This document shows, piece by piece, positions 1 to 10,880 of a stretch of DNA of 64,000 nucleotides. This DNA is from Diphasiastrum complanatum (Eukaryota; Streptophyta; Lycopodiopsida; Lycopodiales; Lycopodiaceae): positions 48,596,141 through 48,660,140 of the forward strand of contig CM055099.1 of the NCBI GenBank assembly GCA_029204225.1, given 5' to 3'. Within the stretch, counting starts at the first letter, position 1. Each line of letters opens with the position of its first letter. The notes under the pieces are model-generated. The model was not told where the DNA came from. It ran no database searches and saw nothing but the letters and a program-made list of their open reading frames with translations. Both the position numbers and the translations under genes were made by a program.

Positions 1-28
1 ATCCGTTTTTGAAACTGTAAAGGGCTAG

Positions 29-886
29 AAGTGGGCGCTCTGCTACTGTTGTGGATGTGTGGAGAGGCCGTGGGCCGTGGATCAGCCACTTGTTCAAGTA
101 GTCCTAAATGGACTTAGAGATGAGTATGACAATATTGTGCAGACTTATGCTGTCAGAGAGGATCTTCCATTCTTGGAGACACTGCAAGGTGTTCTCATTG
201 CTAAAGAAAACAGGCAAGAGAACAAGATGCTGAGGACCAACAGACTTTCATTGAAAGATGGTGGAGATGACAAAGCACTCTTCATCAGAGACAAGTCAAG
301 AGGCAAGGGCAAAGGACAACAACACTTCAAGAAGGACAAAGCCAAAGAAGGTGGTGAGGATCAGTCCTCAAAAGGTGCAACATCCAGTGGCAAGAAGAAG
401 CTGTCAAAGATCAAGTGTTTTTTCTGTGGAAAGAAAGGACATTATGCATCAAACTGTTTCAAGAAGAAGAACCAATCTAAGCAAGCTAACCTTACTAATG
501 AGGATGAGTGTGAGGGTGTAGAGAGTGAAAGAGAGGATTCATTGATGATGTCTACTTTTTCATTTTTTTCTTTTAAGAATGAAGAAGTCTGGTTACTTTT
601 GGAGCTTAAGTGTTATGCAGATGAAGATTTACCAATTATCAAGAATGATAACATTTTTGCTCAGGCTCTTGCAAATAATCCAGTCTTTCATGCAAGGAGC
701 AAGCATATTGAAGTGGCTCATCATTTTGAAAGAGAAAAAGTCAATGGAAGAGAGATCTCATTGGAGCATGTTTCATCTTCAGATTGTGTTGCAGATCTTC
801 TCACCAAGCCTCTACTCAAGAATGTCTTTATGGAGATGAGGTCTAACCTTGGCCTAATTTCGAAATCTATGTTGATAGGAATATAA
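29..886 (+). pseudogene. Internally deleted copia polyprotein: gag joined to RNase H
   Basis: Open from about position 29, with the first ATG at 59. The N-terminal half resembles the end of a copia gag capsid domain (a VVLNGLRDEYDNIV-type stretch). A Lys-rich region and a complete CX2CX4HX4C zinc knuckle (CFFCGKKGHYASNC) follow near positions 415-460. The frame then passes from a short acidic segment straight into the end of RNase H (NPVFHARSKHIEV, then CVADLLTKPL, near 670-820). Protease, integrase, reverse transcriptase and the start of RNase H are absent, so this is an internal deletion that stayed in frame. Gag would package RNA and RNase H would trim it during reverse transcription, but this fusion cannot do the full job. 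The 5' LTR lies outside the window. Confidence 0.75.
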
Positions 887-888
887 AT

Positions 889-1680
889 TGTGAATATTAT
901 TAAAATATTATCTTCCTATCTCGAGTTTGGGGTCATGTCCATGACAATTTCCACTAGATTTCATGCTGTACATATAAGGAGTGTGAATTAAGCACATATC
1001 CTTCCAGTGTAGCTCAGATTTAGATAGGTTCAATTATGATGACATGCAGATGTTTAGATAGCATGCAAAGTCTTATTGTATGCATGCAAGCCACATGCAA
1101 TCAGTGCATGCAACATGCAAAGTAGTTTCTATGATCTACACATGTCTAGGCAATTTTATGAGTTGACATGCAGTACATGCACCATACATGCATGCAGTTA
1201 CACATGTGGATCTCTGGTAGGTGAATTAGTTCAGTTAAGTGGACTTTCCATGCAACTCCACTGTAGGAATTCGAGTCTCTCTCATGTAGGGAAAGCTGAG
1301 CATGTTTTGCCATATTGTGAATATTGAGATTTTGGTGTTTTGGACTCATTCTCTCTCTACCCGAGTTTTCTATGTATGATCTTCTCTCTCTACCCGAGAG
1401 CAGCCTCTTTTTCCCATACTGAACACTTAGAATTATTTTTGACATTCATTTCTCATAGTGAAGAGTTAGATTTTTTTATCAGATGTATGCCATTGTGCCC
1501 TTGCCTTAGATTTTTCAAGCATACTGTTCTTTGATCAATCTTGTGCAATCACAACACCTCAGTAAGATTCTGTAGGGTGTGTGGTGAAGTTCACACGTGC
1601 TAAAAACTTCACGTCTTGTTGCACTTGGCGTTATGCTGTGGTGATTGATCCGGTTGGGTGTTTAAACTGTTTTCTTAACT
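889..1680 (+). repeat. Probable 3' LTR of the deleted copia element
   Basis: This follows the RNase H stop codon directly and begins TGTGAATATT. Its last 65 bases or so (1616-1680) nearly match, in reverse orientation, the LTR end that sits beside a tRNA-Met primer site at 9799-9870. That marks 1680 as an LTR end. The 5' boundary is inferred from the first TG after the stop codon, and no terminal CA or target duplication was found. The upstream part carries a dense cluster of CATGCA motifs. Confidence 0.5.
1043..1196 (+). promoter_or_regulatory. Cluster of about ten CATGCA (RY-type) motifs in an LTR
   Basis: CATGCA occurs about ten times in roughly 155 bases, the last two overlapping as CATGCATGCA at 1187-1196. 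CATGCA is palindromic-like and is the core of the RY element bound by plant B3-domain factors of the ABI3/FUS3/LEC2 group. Its place in the upstream part of an LTR fits a promoter role, but function is inference. Confidence 0.45.
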
Positions 1681-3699
1681 ATAACTTTTCAAATCACACT
1701 CTCAGCCACTATCAATATAAGAAGACTTAGTAGTCTAAACTTTTCAAAGTGCACTTTTGAAATTTCTTACTAAGTTAATGAAAGGCCTAAATTATTGAAA
1801 AGTCATACCTTAAAGTCAATATATAAGCTCACACATAATGCTTCACAAAAGCTTAATATGCACAACAACCATGTTATATTGTCTAATGTGCCCTTTTAGA
1901 CAATAACAATGTATGAAGATAGTAGATTAGTACAAATAAATGCACTACCCTTCATACAACAACAACTTAAAATTCTTGTAAAAAGATTGTCAGCATAATT
2001 GTATGACATCATCAAAAGATTGAAGCACATTACATTCATTTTGATAATCAGCCGACAAATAGGGATGAATTACCAAAGTGCCAGTTTAGAATCAAATGAT
2101 GGAATCTTATTTCATAAATCAATAACTTCCTAGAGATAAGAGTCCAAGCTCTAAGTTTCCATTATAGTGATAAACTTTTGAAGGCAATATGATCATCCAC
2201 AACCACACACAATTTTCTAAAAGATTCCATGAGCTCTTTTTGTGTAGTAGGTTTAGATTGCAGATCCCACCACCATGATGAACTTTTTTCCGATAAAAAT
2301 AGAACCATGCTCTGATTTAATATGCACATAGTAGACAACAAATAAGATGATCTTAACATGCATATTTTTATCAGCCAAACCTCAGCTCTTGCCATATTTT
2401 CTATAAATTACCTGAACTTCAAATATACCTTTTCTCAAACTTGTCAATAGATATTCTATGTGAAATAAATTCACTATCATTGACATGTTGGTTGATAAAT
2501 TGATGTACTATATGGGCATGATTGATTATTTTCATGTTTTCATATTATTAGTGGGTGACAATACCCACTATTTTTTTTTCTAAGGAGAAGTATGTTGATG
2601 TCTCCCACCATTCTAGTCTTTTAGTTAGATATCTATTAGAAAAGATGGTTGACTTAGTTCTAGATTCGAATGATCATATAAATTTTATATTCAAAATATT
2701 AGTCAATCTCAGTTGAGAGTAGGGTCATCTATATATTAAGTTGGATATTGCATGATAACAACAACTAATATTTATCTTTTTCTATAAACTTCTTTATTAG
2801 CATAAGGCTTCATGAAGTTGTGTGCTTGAAGGTTCAATGCTCATAAATCGTTGATTGTTAGACTTGAGGCAATTGCTTTGCGCTATTTATTATAGACAAG
2901 TATGTCATATTTCCTAAAGAAAAAAAAAATGAAAAATCAAGGCCAATAGGTTATTACTAGTTAAACTTTAATGTCCAATTTCTTTTCTTGACAAAAGTAC
3001 CCATTTAATGTCATCTAAGACTCTAAGTAATGTTTGATCAAGTATCATCTTAGTTGCATACTATGGGAAAAGATTATGGAAATGATTTCTAACTCCAATG
3101 AGCCAAATAGAAGAGAAATTATTGATAGGTATCAAATGTTTTGCAACAATTTAATATGGCCCCTGAAAGCCTTATTTTTTAAAAATAACAAATAAATGCA
3201 ATTGTATGACATACTGATTACAATGAGTATAATGTAGCTAATTTTATGTAAGGGGTGTGTAGAATCTCAGAGAGCTAAAAAGTAAAAACTAGCAACACCT
3301 ATGATAATAAGTCTAGAAAACATGAGTGAATGTGTCCACGTGAGAATGCAAAATTGATCAGGTAGAGTGAGGAGGGACCACTGGAATATAAGGGTAGAGA
3401 GTGAGATATGAATCTATAAAAAAAAAATCTTCTACCTTGTAACAAGATATCTGGAAAGAGAGGGAAATTTATGCATGATTCAAAGGGGTCAAGATATGAT
3501 AAACAAGAAAAAATATTCTACTGTCTGAAAGGGTGGTTTTTGGAAAAAAAAGAACTTTTCTAAAGAGATCCAATAAAGAGAAATGGACAATTGATGCAAC
3601 AAATCAACAGTCAATATCTTCTTCTCTACTACTGCCATGCACTGGTTCTCTTTTGATGGTACTATAGCTATGCGTTCTCCTTTAATCATTACATTTTTG
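1681..3699. other. AT-rich stretch with no supported gene
   Basis: No convincing coding region, repeat end or RNA gene was seen. A 77-residue minus-strand reading frame at 2162-2395 contains a Trp-rich stretch (SSSWWWDLQ) vaguely like a gypsy gag motif. It is too short and isolated to call. Confidence 0.4.
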
Positions 3700-3840
3700 T
3701 TAAACTTGCAGAATTCCTTGTGACTTCCTTCGCCTTCTCCTTGGACATCTTGCATTCAGCTTCACAGTGTCCAAACTTGAAGCACCTCTTGCACTGATCT
3801 TTCTTACGGAATCTCTTTTTCTTTTTGCCTTGTTGCTTGG
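3700..3840 (-). pseudogene. Gag zinc-knuckle remnant
   Basis: On the minus strand a Lys/Arg-rich stretch leads into CKRCFKFGHCEAEC, a CX2CX4HX4C knuckle at 3752-3793, followed by more Lys and Glu. This is the usual nucleocapsid signature of a retrotransposon gag. The frame is soon lost to stops, and neither capsid nor protease can be read around it. Which superfamily it came from is unclear; copia is likely because the knuckle is single. Confidence 0.5.
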
Positions 3841-4700
3841 AATCACCATCTTCTTAAATATGTTCACATTCTTCATTATGTTATGCACATACATGCACAT
3901 TGTAGAGGCTACGTGAGGCTCAAGAGGCCTTCAAAGTTAAGCCTAAATCTACTCAACTGCCTACAATAACTAGCTAACAATCAGCATTAACCTAACACCT
4001 AACTAATTGCCTACAAATCAACCTCTATAGCTGACTTTGCACCAACAGTAGGTTGGTTAAATGCTTGAATGCTTAACATACATCACCAGATTTATTGTGA
4101 GAAACTTCCTTGCAAAGATATTCATGACAGCTAGTGTCTGGTTTTGTGTGCTCTTCTCATTCTTGCTTTCTTGCTAATTCCTTGTTTTAGAAGTGCTTTG
4201 TTTTGGTGATGGTTAAGTGTGATTACGTACGTTGTCATGCATAAAGTTCTTTTTAGTTTCCAAGGGAGGCTGCAACTTTGAATGCTAGATAGTTAAGCCA
4301 CTGTCGTCATTGCCTTGGTGCTCTAAGTGGAATTTTATTGAAGAAGTACAAGATAGTTGCTGCATTTTTTGCCCATATCTCAGACTATTGAAAATGTTGA
4401 ATGGATGACCCATCTTTTTCAATGGTAATTTTGTTTTGCAAATGAAAATTTTGCTACATAATGGTCTCGTGAGAAAAGCTATGTTTCAAAAATGTTGATT
4501 ATGTTTTTTCAAATGCAGATTCTACTACATAATGGTCATGTGAAAAAGTAGCCACTATCCTTTACAAAATGGAATGCGTCTGGCATATGACATTCTACCC
4601 CATAAAGAATCATAATCTCGGACCCTCCGGGCCTCACCTAAGACTCTTTATCAAGTAGAATGTCATTTGCCCGGCTCATATACAATAAAGCTTGTTCCAA

Positions 4701-4736
<36 letters not shown>

Positions 4737-5017
4737 GAGCATTTGTTTAGGTGTTGCTCAAAAGATTACAAATTGCTTGACTCAAACTAGTCTTTGCCAT
4801 GTGGCAATATGTATCTCATGCTCTTGTCCATCCTATGTCTATACACCTCTTGTATGAGACTCTCACAAGATGATGGCATGACTTTTCTCATGCTCTTCGT
4901 GACTTCTTTGTCTCAACGATAACATGAGTATGCATCTACGGTGCTTCAGCTGCTTGCACTTATTTGTTCCAACAATGCCTTGCTTATGCTTAGTTTTTGT
5001 GCTCAAAATTGAAATTG
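3841..5017. other. Stretch without a supported gene
   Basis: Nothing beyond a CA microsatellite at 4704-4734 could be identified. The right border at 5017 is where copia element C1 is truncated inside its RNase H, so part of this interval may be the invading or flanking sequence. Confidence 0.4.
4704..4734. repeat. (CA)n microsatellite
   Basis: About 15 uninterrupted CA units. Confidence 0.95.
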
Positions 5018-6493
5018 CTACATTTTTGCAGCTTTCCAATGGTCCATAGTGGGTGATGCCATGAATTGGCTAATCAAACTTACAACATAGCAGATATCAG
5101 GACATGTAGTCGTAAGATATATCAAACTCCCAACTAGCTGACGAAATAGAGTAGCATCAACATGTGCACTATCATCAATACAAGATAATTTCTTACCAGC
5201 TTTGCAAGGGGTGATGGAAGGTTTGCACTCTGTCATGCAAAATCTCTCCAATACCTCGTGCACATACTTGCTTTGACATAACCTAATATCACTACGAGTT
5301 TGCCATACTTCGACACCCAAGCAGTAGTGCATAAGATCTAAATCTGTCATCTCAAACTACTTGCATAAGTTGGCTTTGATAGAACGAGTGAGGTTCTCAT
5401 CATTGCCCGTGATAATGATATCATCAACATAAAGTACAATCAAGGAAATGTTATCTTCATTAATAAGAACATAAAGATTTGGATCGAAATTTGTTCTTAC
5501 AAACCCATGAGAAAGAAAGTAATTGTCCATGCATCCATACCATGCGCGTGGCGCTTGCTTAAGGCCATAAAGTGCTTTGCATAGCTTACATACCTTCTGT
5601 TCTTGTCCTTTTGCCATGAAGCCCCATGGTTGGACCATGTAAACTTCTTCCTCTAAGTCACCATTCAGAAATTTGGACCTCACATCCATTTGATGGATCT
5701 TCCACCCAAAATGAGATGCTAGGGCAGTGATAAGGCGTAGCGTAGTCCACTTAGCCACTAGAGCAAATGTCTCTTCATAGTCAATTCCTTTATTTTGCTC
5801 ATAACCCTTCACTACTAGGTGTGCCTTATGCTTTGCTATCGTGCCATCCGCATGAAACTTTGTTCTAAACACCCATTTGTTGTCAATGGGTTTCTTTCCA
5901 AGTGGTAGATCAACCAACTCCCATGTATCATGCCTGTGGATGGATTCCATCTCCTCTTCCATTTCCCTTTGCCACTCTTTGTGATCTTTTGCCTCATCAT
6001 CAAAGGTTGATGGCTCTCGACACTTCAAAATGTCACTCATTAGGGCATAGTTCACATGATAATGATCGGGAGACTTCCTTTCCCACGTTGATCTTCTCAC
6101 TTCTCCTTGTGTGCTAGATCCTGGTTGATTTAGCTTTGCGTCCTTCATGATTTTCTCATACCATTTTGGTATCTTGGATTCAGGTGATACACTATGTGGA
6201 GAGTATGTATCCCAAGGAGTGTCCAAGTAATGTCTCTTACTTCCAACCGGTTTCTCCTTTATTGCTCCTATTGGCAAGTACCTTCCCCTAGGCTCTTGAA
6301 TAGGTGGTGTCCTTTCATACTTGCCCTCTCGACTCTCATCTTCACATGCATCATCTTGTGGAGCGTCTTCTTCATCTTCTTCTTCCAAAATTGTGGGAAG
6401 TCTTTTGATGCTTTCACCACTTGCATGGTCTTCATCTTCATACCTATGCGTCTCATCAAAGATCACGTCTTTGCTGATGTGAATCTTGTTCAT
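5018..6493 (-). pseudogene. Copia C1 integrase tail and reverse transcriptase
   Basis: The first part is the variable tail between integrase and RT (ISKDVIFDE, then an acidic region and an HYLDTPWDTYSP block). RT then follows with [33 protein letters not shown] and the catalytic YVDD of LYVDDIIITG. An in-frame TAG at 5357-5359 splits the protein after ANLCK; the frame resumes as MTDLDLMHYCLGVEV and runs to the SLIYLTTTCPDI and HWKAA blocks. RT would copy the element RNA into DNA inside the gag particle. The RNase H domain that normally follows is cut off at 5018. Confidence 0.85.
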
Positions 6494-7875
6494 TACGCCT
6501 TCGTCCTTTTGTCATAACCAACGAAGATACACTTGAGTGCTTTGGCATCAAGTTTCTTTTGCTCCTCCTTTGGCACATGTACATAGGCCTGACATCCAAT
6601 GACATGAAACTTGTCAATTTTTGGCTTTATTCCTGTAAATGCTTCTTCGGGAGTCACATTTGGAACCGCAACTGTAGGGCTCCTATTTTGCAAGAATGTT
6701 GCCGCACTGCATGCTTCCGACCAAAGTGAATCGGTCAAGCCCATTTGCTTCATCATGGAGCGTGCACTTTCCATAATAATCCTATTTTTCCTTTGAGCTA
6801 CACCATTACTATGCGGCATGTGTGATTGTGTGAATTGTCTTTTGATGCCGTGTTCTTTGCAAAAGTCCTCAAAATCATCAGATTTGTATTCGCCCCCTCT
6901 ATCAGATCTTAGCACTTTGATGCGTGCATCCAGTTGGTTCTCTACCAAAGTCTTGAAGCCCTTGAAGCGAGCAAAAGCATCAGATTTCTTTTTCAAAAAA
7001 TAAATCCATGTCCTCCTAGAGTAATCATCTATGAAGGTCATAAAATAATATGCTTTCCCCAATGACATGGTCTTCATTGGGCCGCACAGGTCGCTATGAA
7101 TAAGTTCCAACGGTTTTTTAGCTCTTGCAACTCCACCTATTTTGAATGTCTCCTTGTGATGCTTTCCCATGACACATCCTTCACGTATTGCGTGATGATC
7201 ATCCTGCAATGCCGGTAATCCTATTACCATCTTCAGCTTTCCCATCAATCTCAAGCTGCCATAGTTCAAACGACCAACTCTTCTGTGCCACAACTCAGAT
7301 TGAGATGTTGTTGAGATAGCCAAACCATATTCTTCTGATTTTGCAACATCCAATTTATAAAGGCCACAGTTACTATCTCTATAACCTTTCGCCACCACTT
7401 TATGGTTGTGGTTCATATCCCTCATAAGGCATCCATTCTTGACAAATTCAACCTTAAGATGTTGATTTGCCATTACTCCAACAGAAAGCAAACTCTTTTT
7501 GAGTCCAGGAATATAAAGCACATTAGGGATATTCTTGATTTTACCATCAGGAAACTGCACAGGTACATTGCCCACACCCTGTATTTGGCATTCTTCCCCA
7601 TTGGCTTGAGTGACCTTATCCCCATCATGGTTTGGTGAGAATTTCTCAAACCAATCACGTTTCTCGGTCATATGCCTTCTGGCGCCTGAGTCTATGAACC
7701 ATCTGGCACCATCATCAACCTGGAATGCCAATGCCGATGAGAAGACACTTGTCTCGTCATCTTCTCTATCATCTTCGGCAATGTTGCCTTGTTGTTTCAC
7801 TTTTCCCGCCTTTATGCTGCTTTCTTCTTGTAACACTCGTGTGCCCAATGACCCGGTTTGTGGCAATAGTAACAT
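6493..7875 (-). pseudogene. Copia C1 protease and integrase
   Basis: 460 residues. The aspartic protease motif lies at residues 61-70 (IDSGARRHMT). A GAG-pre-integrase block (LWHRRVGRLNYGS) begins near 195. The integrase core has Asp262 (HSDLCGP) and Asp325 (LRSDRGGEY). The third catalytic residue, normally Glu in NGVAERKN, is Gln361; its codon is at 6793-6795. Two zinc-finger ligands also look lost: His to Arg in GRLN and the first Cys before GCVMGK. The protein would therefore be dead for integration. It is in a different frame from gag, overlapping its end, although copia elements normally use one ORF. Confidence 0.85.
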
Positions 7876-8598
7876 TTGCCTTTCTTCTTCTTTTTCGCCT
7901 TTGATGACGACTCTCCCTCATCATCATCATCATCATCCTTGGATTTCTTGGGAATCCTTTTCCATCCTTTCTGCTTGCCTTTAGCAAGCAAGGCTTGATG
8001 CTCCTGTGGGGTTTGTCTTGACTTCACCACTTCGCGACGCTGCTCTTCCTGCAACATGATTCCGTGGAAGTCTTCAAAAGTAGGCAATCTCTCCCTCAAA
8101 GCAATGCCTCTCACAAACATCTGTAGCCCTTTTGAGACACCGCTCATTGTGGTATGTACCAATTCAATGTCCCTAATTGGTTCTTCAATTGCCACAAGTT
8201 GATATCTCAGCTCCTTTATCCTGGTGAAGAAAGATCCCACAGATTCGCTTTCTTCCATCCTAACTGCGTTCAATCTCGACTTCAAGAACATGGCCCGAGC
8301 TAGATTGCAAGTCTGAAATTGCATTCTATGAGCTTTCCAAGCTCCCCTAGCTATCATGGCATCATTTATATGAGTGATCACATGGTCTTTCATTGAAAGA
8401 TTGATTAAGGACAATCCTCTTTGTGCCTTTTTATCAAAGGCCCTCATGTTACCTGTGGCCGGACTTCAATACCTGCCACAATCTCCATAACTCTTTCTCC
8501 ATCAAAATGCTCTTCATTTTGAATTCCCAGATGTTGTAGTTAGAAGCCCCATCAACTTTGCGTGCATCACCCAAAATTGCCTCATTGATGTTTGCCAT
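7812..8598 (-). pseudogene. Copia C1 gag
   Basis: The likely start is the ATG at 8598 (MANINEAILGD, then YNIWEFKMKSILMEKE), typical of copia gag. Near 8500 the frame shifts, and a TGA follows just before the 211-residue open part that starts MRAFDKKAQRG. That part carries the UBN2-type gag domain (MFLKSRLNAVRMEE, GSFFTRIKEL), a poly-Asp and Lys-rich stretch, and an intact knuckle CYYCHKPGHWAHEC close to 7830-7870. Gag forms the virus-like particle and binds element RNA. Downstream, protease starts in another frame. Confidence 0.8.
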
Positions 8599-9786
8599 TT
8601 CCAAACTGCTTGAAACTCCACATGTAGGCTATAAAGTGTATGTCGAAGCCAATCATGATGTCAGAAATAAAAAATAATGACCTGCAATTTTTGGCTTACC
8701 AGGCCACCCACCGCTCTTTCGCCAAATTGAAAGCCAAAATGACATCGCTTTCCAAAATGCTTCTCGTCACCAACTCCCAGCTACCTGCCCAGTGGAATGG
8801 TGAAATCACTTCTGGTGCGCTCCGAACACTTTCTCCATGGCAATCACTCTATTTTGGCATACCGTTCTTGTAGGTACAGTCATGATGCCCTTTGTATGGA
8901 GGCTATCGCCTTTCGTTTGGCCAAAATTGACTAAAGGAGGTGAAAATAAGGGCAATTTGGGTTTTTGAACTGTTTCTTCAGTGTGAAGGAACTTCACCTT
9001 TCAAAATACTTGGGACCCAGCAATTTTTTTCAGTTTGAAAATTTTTAATGAAAATAAGGGTGCCTTTGCCCTTCAGGCCCCTTTAGGCCGTCTTCACACC
9101 ATCCAATGGTGGTTCACCATCCAAAGGCCTACAACCATTCCCAAGTATTTCATCGTGACCATTGCTCACAGTTCGGGTTGATCCGATGATTCTTAGGGAC
9201 TTTGAGCTGCAGAACTTGCGACTGTCTCGAGCTCTCCACGGCTCTCTTCACCCTCTCTATCACGAGTTCATGTTGGGATTATGCTTCTGATGTAGATTCA
9301 GACTGCTCCAGCATCTTCCAGAGCTCACAACCGCTGCAGCTTCTTACAGACAGGGTCACGTTGCTAGGGTGCTCACCTCTAGCTCTTTACAGCTTAAAAA
9401 ACAGATTTGTATTGAGAGAGAAATGCGATTTCTGACTTGAAACCCTAGCTATCTAGGAAGAAGATATCTTGGGCTTTATCTGATCTTCTTGAGAATTTCT
9501 TTGAGCAGTTACCTATCCCTCTGAGGTCGCCCTACAGCAAGTAATTATCTGTTTCAAACAGATCTTCAATTGGTTTCAGATTGAATCCACACTAGGCAGC
9601 CTTTCTACGGAGTTCTATGCTTATGTTTGGCTTCTCGTTTCAGTCAACAATCCCCTGTCTATGAATCTTCTTACAGTTTCAAGCTATTCCACGAATCTCC
9701 ACAGACTCGGTTTTGTGCCTCCTAGCCAACAAACCGTCGTGAATTTGCAGCTCTCTGTTCTTGTCTGGTGATTGTAGCCACCAAGG
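8599..9786 (-). other. Untranslated leader of C1
   Basis: About 1.2 kb between the primer binding site and the gag ATG. No conserved coding region was seen on either strand; small reading frames here are unsupported. It is longer than most copia leaders. Confidence 0.4.
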
Positions 9787-9798
9787 GCTCTGATACCA
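9787..9798 (-). promoter_or_regulatory. tRNA-Met primer binding site of C1
   Basis: The minus strand reads TGGTATCAGAGC, the standard plant copia site complementary to the 3' end of initiator tRNA-Met, directly after the LTR end. Confidence 0.9.
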
Positions 9799-10010
9799 AG
9801 TTAAGAAAAATAGTTTAAACACCCAACCGGATCAATCACCACAGCACAACGTCAAGTGCAACAAGACAAGACAATATAATTGCTTTCAACAAACTGTATA
9901 TTCAACTAAAGAGTAAGTAAAAAGATGAAGTTGCTTAAAAGCACTCAAAGGACTTGTAAAAGAAAGATGGCCCGATAATTCTAGAACTGAGCACACGTGG
10001 TGCCGTCAAA
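9799..10010 (-). repeat. 3' end of the 5' LTR of C1 (partial)
   Basis: It abuts the primer site. The last 65 bases or so match 1616-1680. The upstream LTR part is lost against the RT fragment that begins near 10050, and no LTR start was found. Confidence 0.6.
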
Positions 10011-10049
10011 ATAAGAAAGCATTGTATCAGTCGATCATTGCTATTTTAA

Positions 10050-10880
10050 CTAATACAAGGCCAGATTGCTGGCAAAAGCTTTCTTTTAGAAGTATGGTCT
10101 TGACTATACTGAAACCTTTTCTCCAGTCATAAAACATTCGTCCTTACGCTTGTTATTTGCATATGCAGCAACATATAGTCTCAAGATCCACATAGTGGAT
10201 GAGAAAACCGCCTTCCTACATGACGAGTTGAATGAAGAGGTCTAACCACCATGATTCATCTGCTCATGCTTTTCCAACTACGCCTGCCGAATGCAAAGAA
10301 GCATATACGGACTGAAGCAGTTTGCTAGGCAGTGGTATAAGAAGAAGGATCACACCCTCAGATCCTTGGGATTTCAACCTTTGATGGCCGATTACAATGT
10401 CTATACAAAGCTCACAAATGGAAAAATCATAATCATAGAAGTCTATGTGGATAACACCTTGATCCTATCTAGAAGCGACAAGCTAATTGCTCAGGTGAAG
10501 CATGATATTTCACATCATTTTGACATATCAAACCTAGGCAAAGCAAGATGCTACCTAGGATTGCAGGTTCACAGAGATATTGACGGAGGGATGTTGTATC
10601 TTTACCAGTCAAGATACATCCAGAAAATCATTGATGATTTTTGAATGACACAGACTGCAAGGGAGCTAATACGTCGATGGTAGTTGGAACAATTCTGACC
10701 AAGCAAGACTACCCGTAGAACGCAAAAGAGTAGGAAGCCATGCAAAATGTGCCCTACAGGAGATTAATTGGATCGCTTATGTACTTAGCAGATATTACAC
10801 GTCTTGACATTGCTTATGCAATTTTCAGAATGATCCAGTTTAATGTCAATCCAGGCATATGAGACCACCAACAAGTTGGT
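10050..10880 (+). pseudogene. Copia reverse transcriptase fragment C3
   Basis: A plus-strand fragment starting near a KARLLAKAF-type block and YTETFSPV. Stops interrupt it before an open stretch at 10291-10644 with SIYGLKQFARQWYKK and LGKARCYLGLQV. The catalytic YVDD reads YVDN (EVYVDNTLIL), so the second catalytic Asp is gone. Degenerate coding continues to about 10860 (DIAYAIFRM). No gag, integrase or LTR goes with it. It differs in sequence from the C1 family. Confidence 0.75.

Larger units (their letters stand above)
5018..10010 (-). mobile_element. Copia element C1, 3'-truncated
   Basis: A minus-strand Ty1/copia element. In its own direction it has an LTR tail (about 10010 to 9799), a tRNA-Met primer site (9798-9787), a leader of about 1.2 kb, gag (8598-7812), protease-integrase (7875-6493) and reverse transcriptase (6493-5018). 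It stops just after the conserved DHWKAAK block that precedes RNase H, so the RNase H and 3' LTR are missing. Several frameshifts and stops make it non-functional. The fragment at 10880-12320 is a degenerate relative. Confidence 0.8.

Noticed and set aside
2162-2395. Gypsy gag fragment on the minus strand
   Set aside because: Only a Trp-rich stretch is suggestive. No knuckle or protease lies in the right order nearby.
7812-7875. Programmed frameshift between C1 gag and protease
   Set aside because: Copia elements usually have one frame, no slippery site with structure was evident, and C1 has other random frame breaks. A decay mutation is simpler.
9202-9435. 77-codon plus-strand frame in the C1 leader
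   Set aside because: No motif, lies in a leader region on the opposite strand, and is within the length expected by chance.
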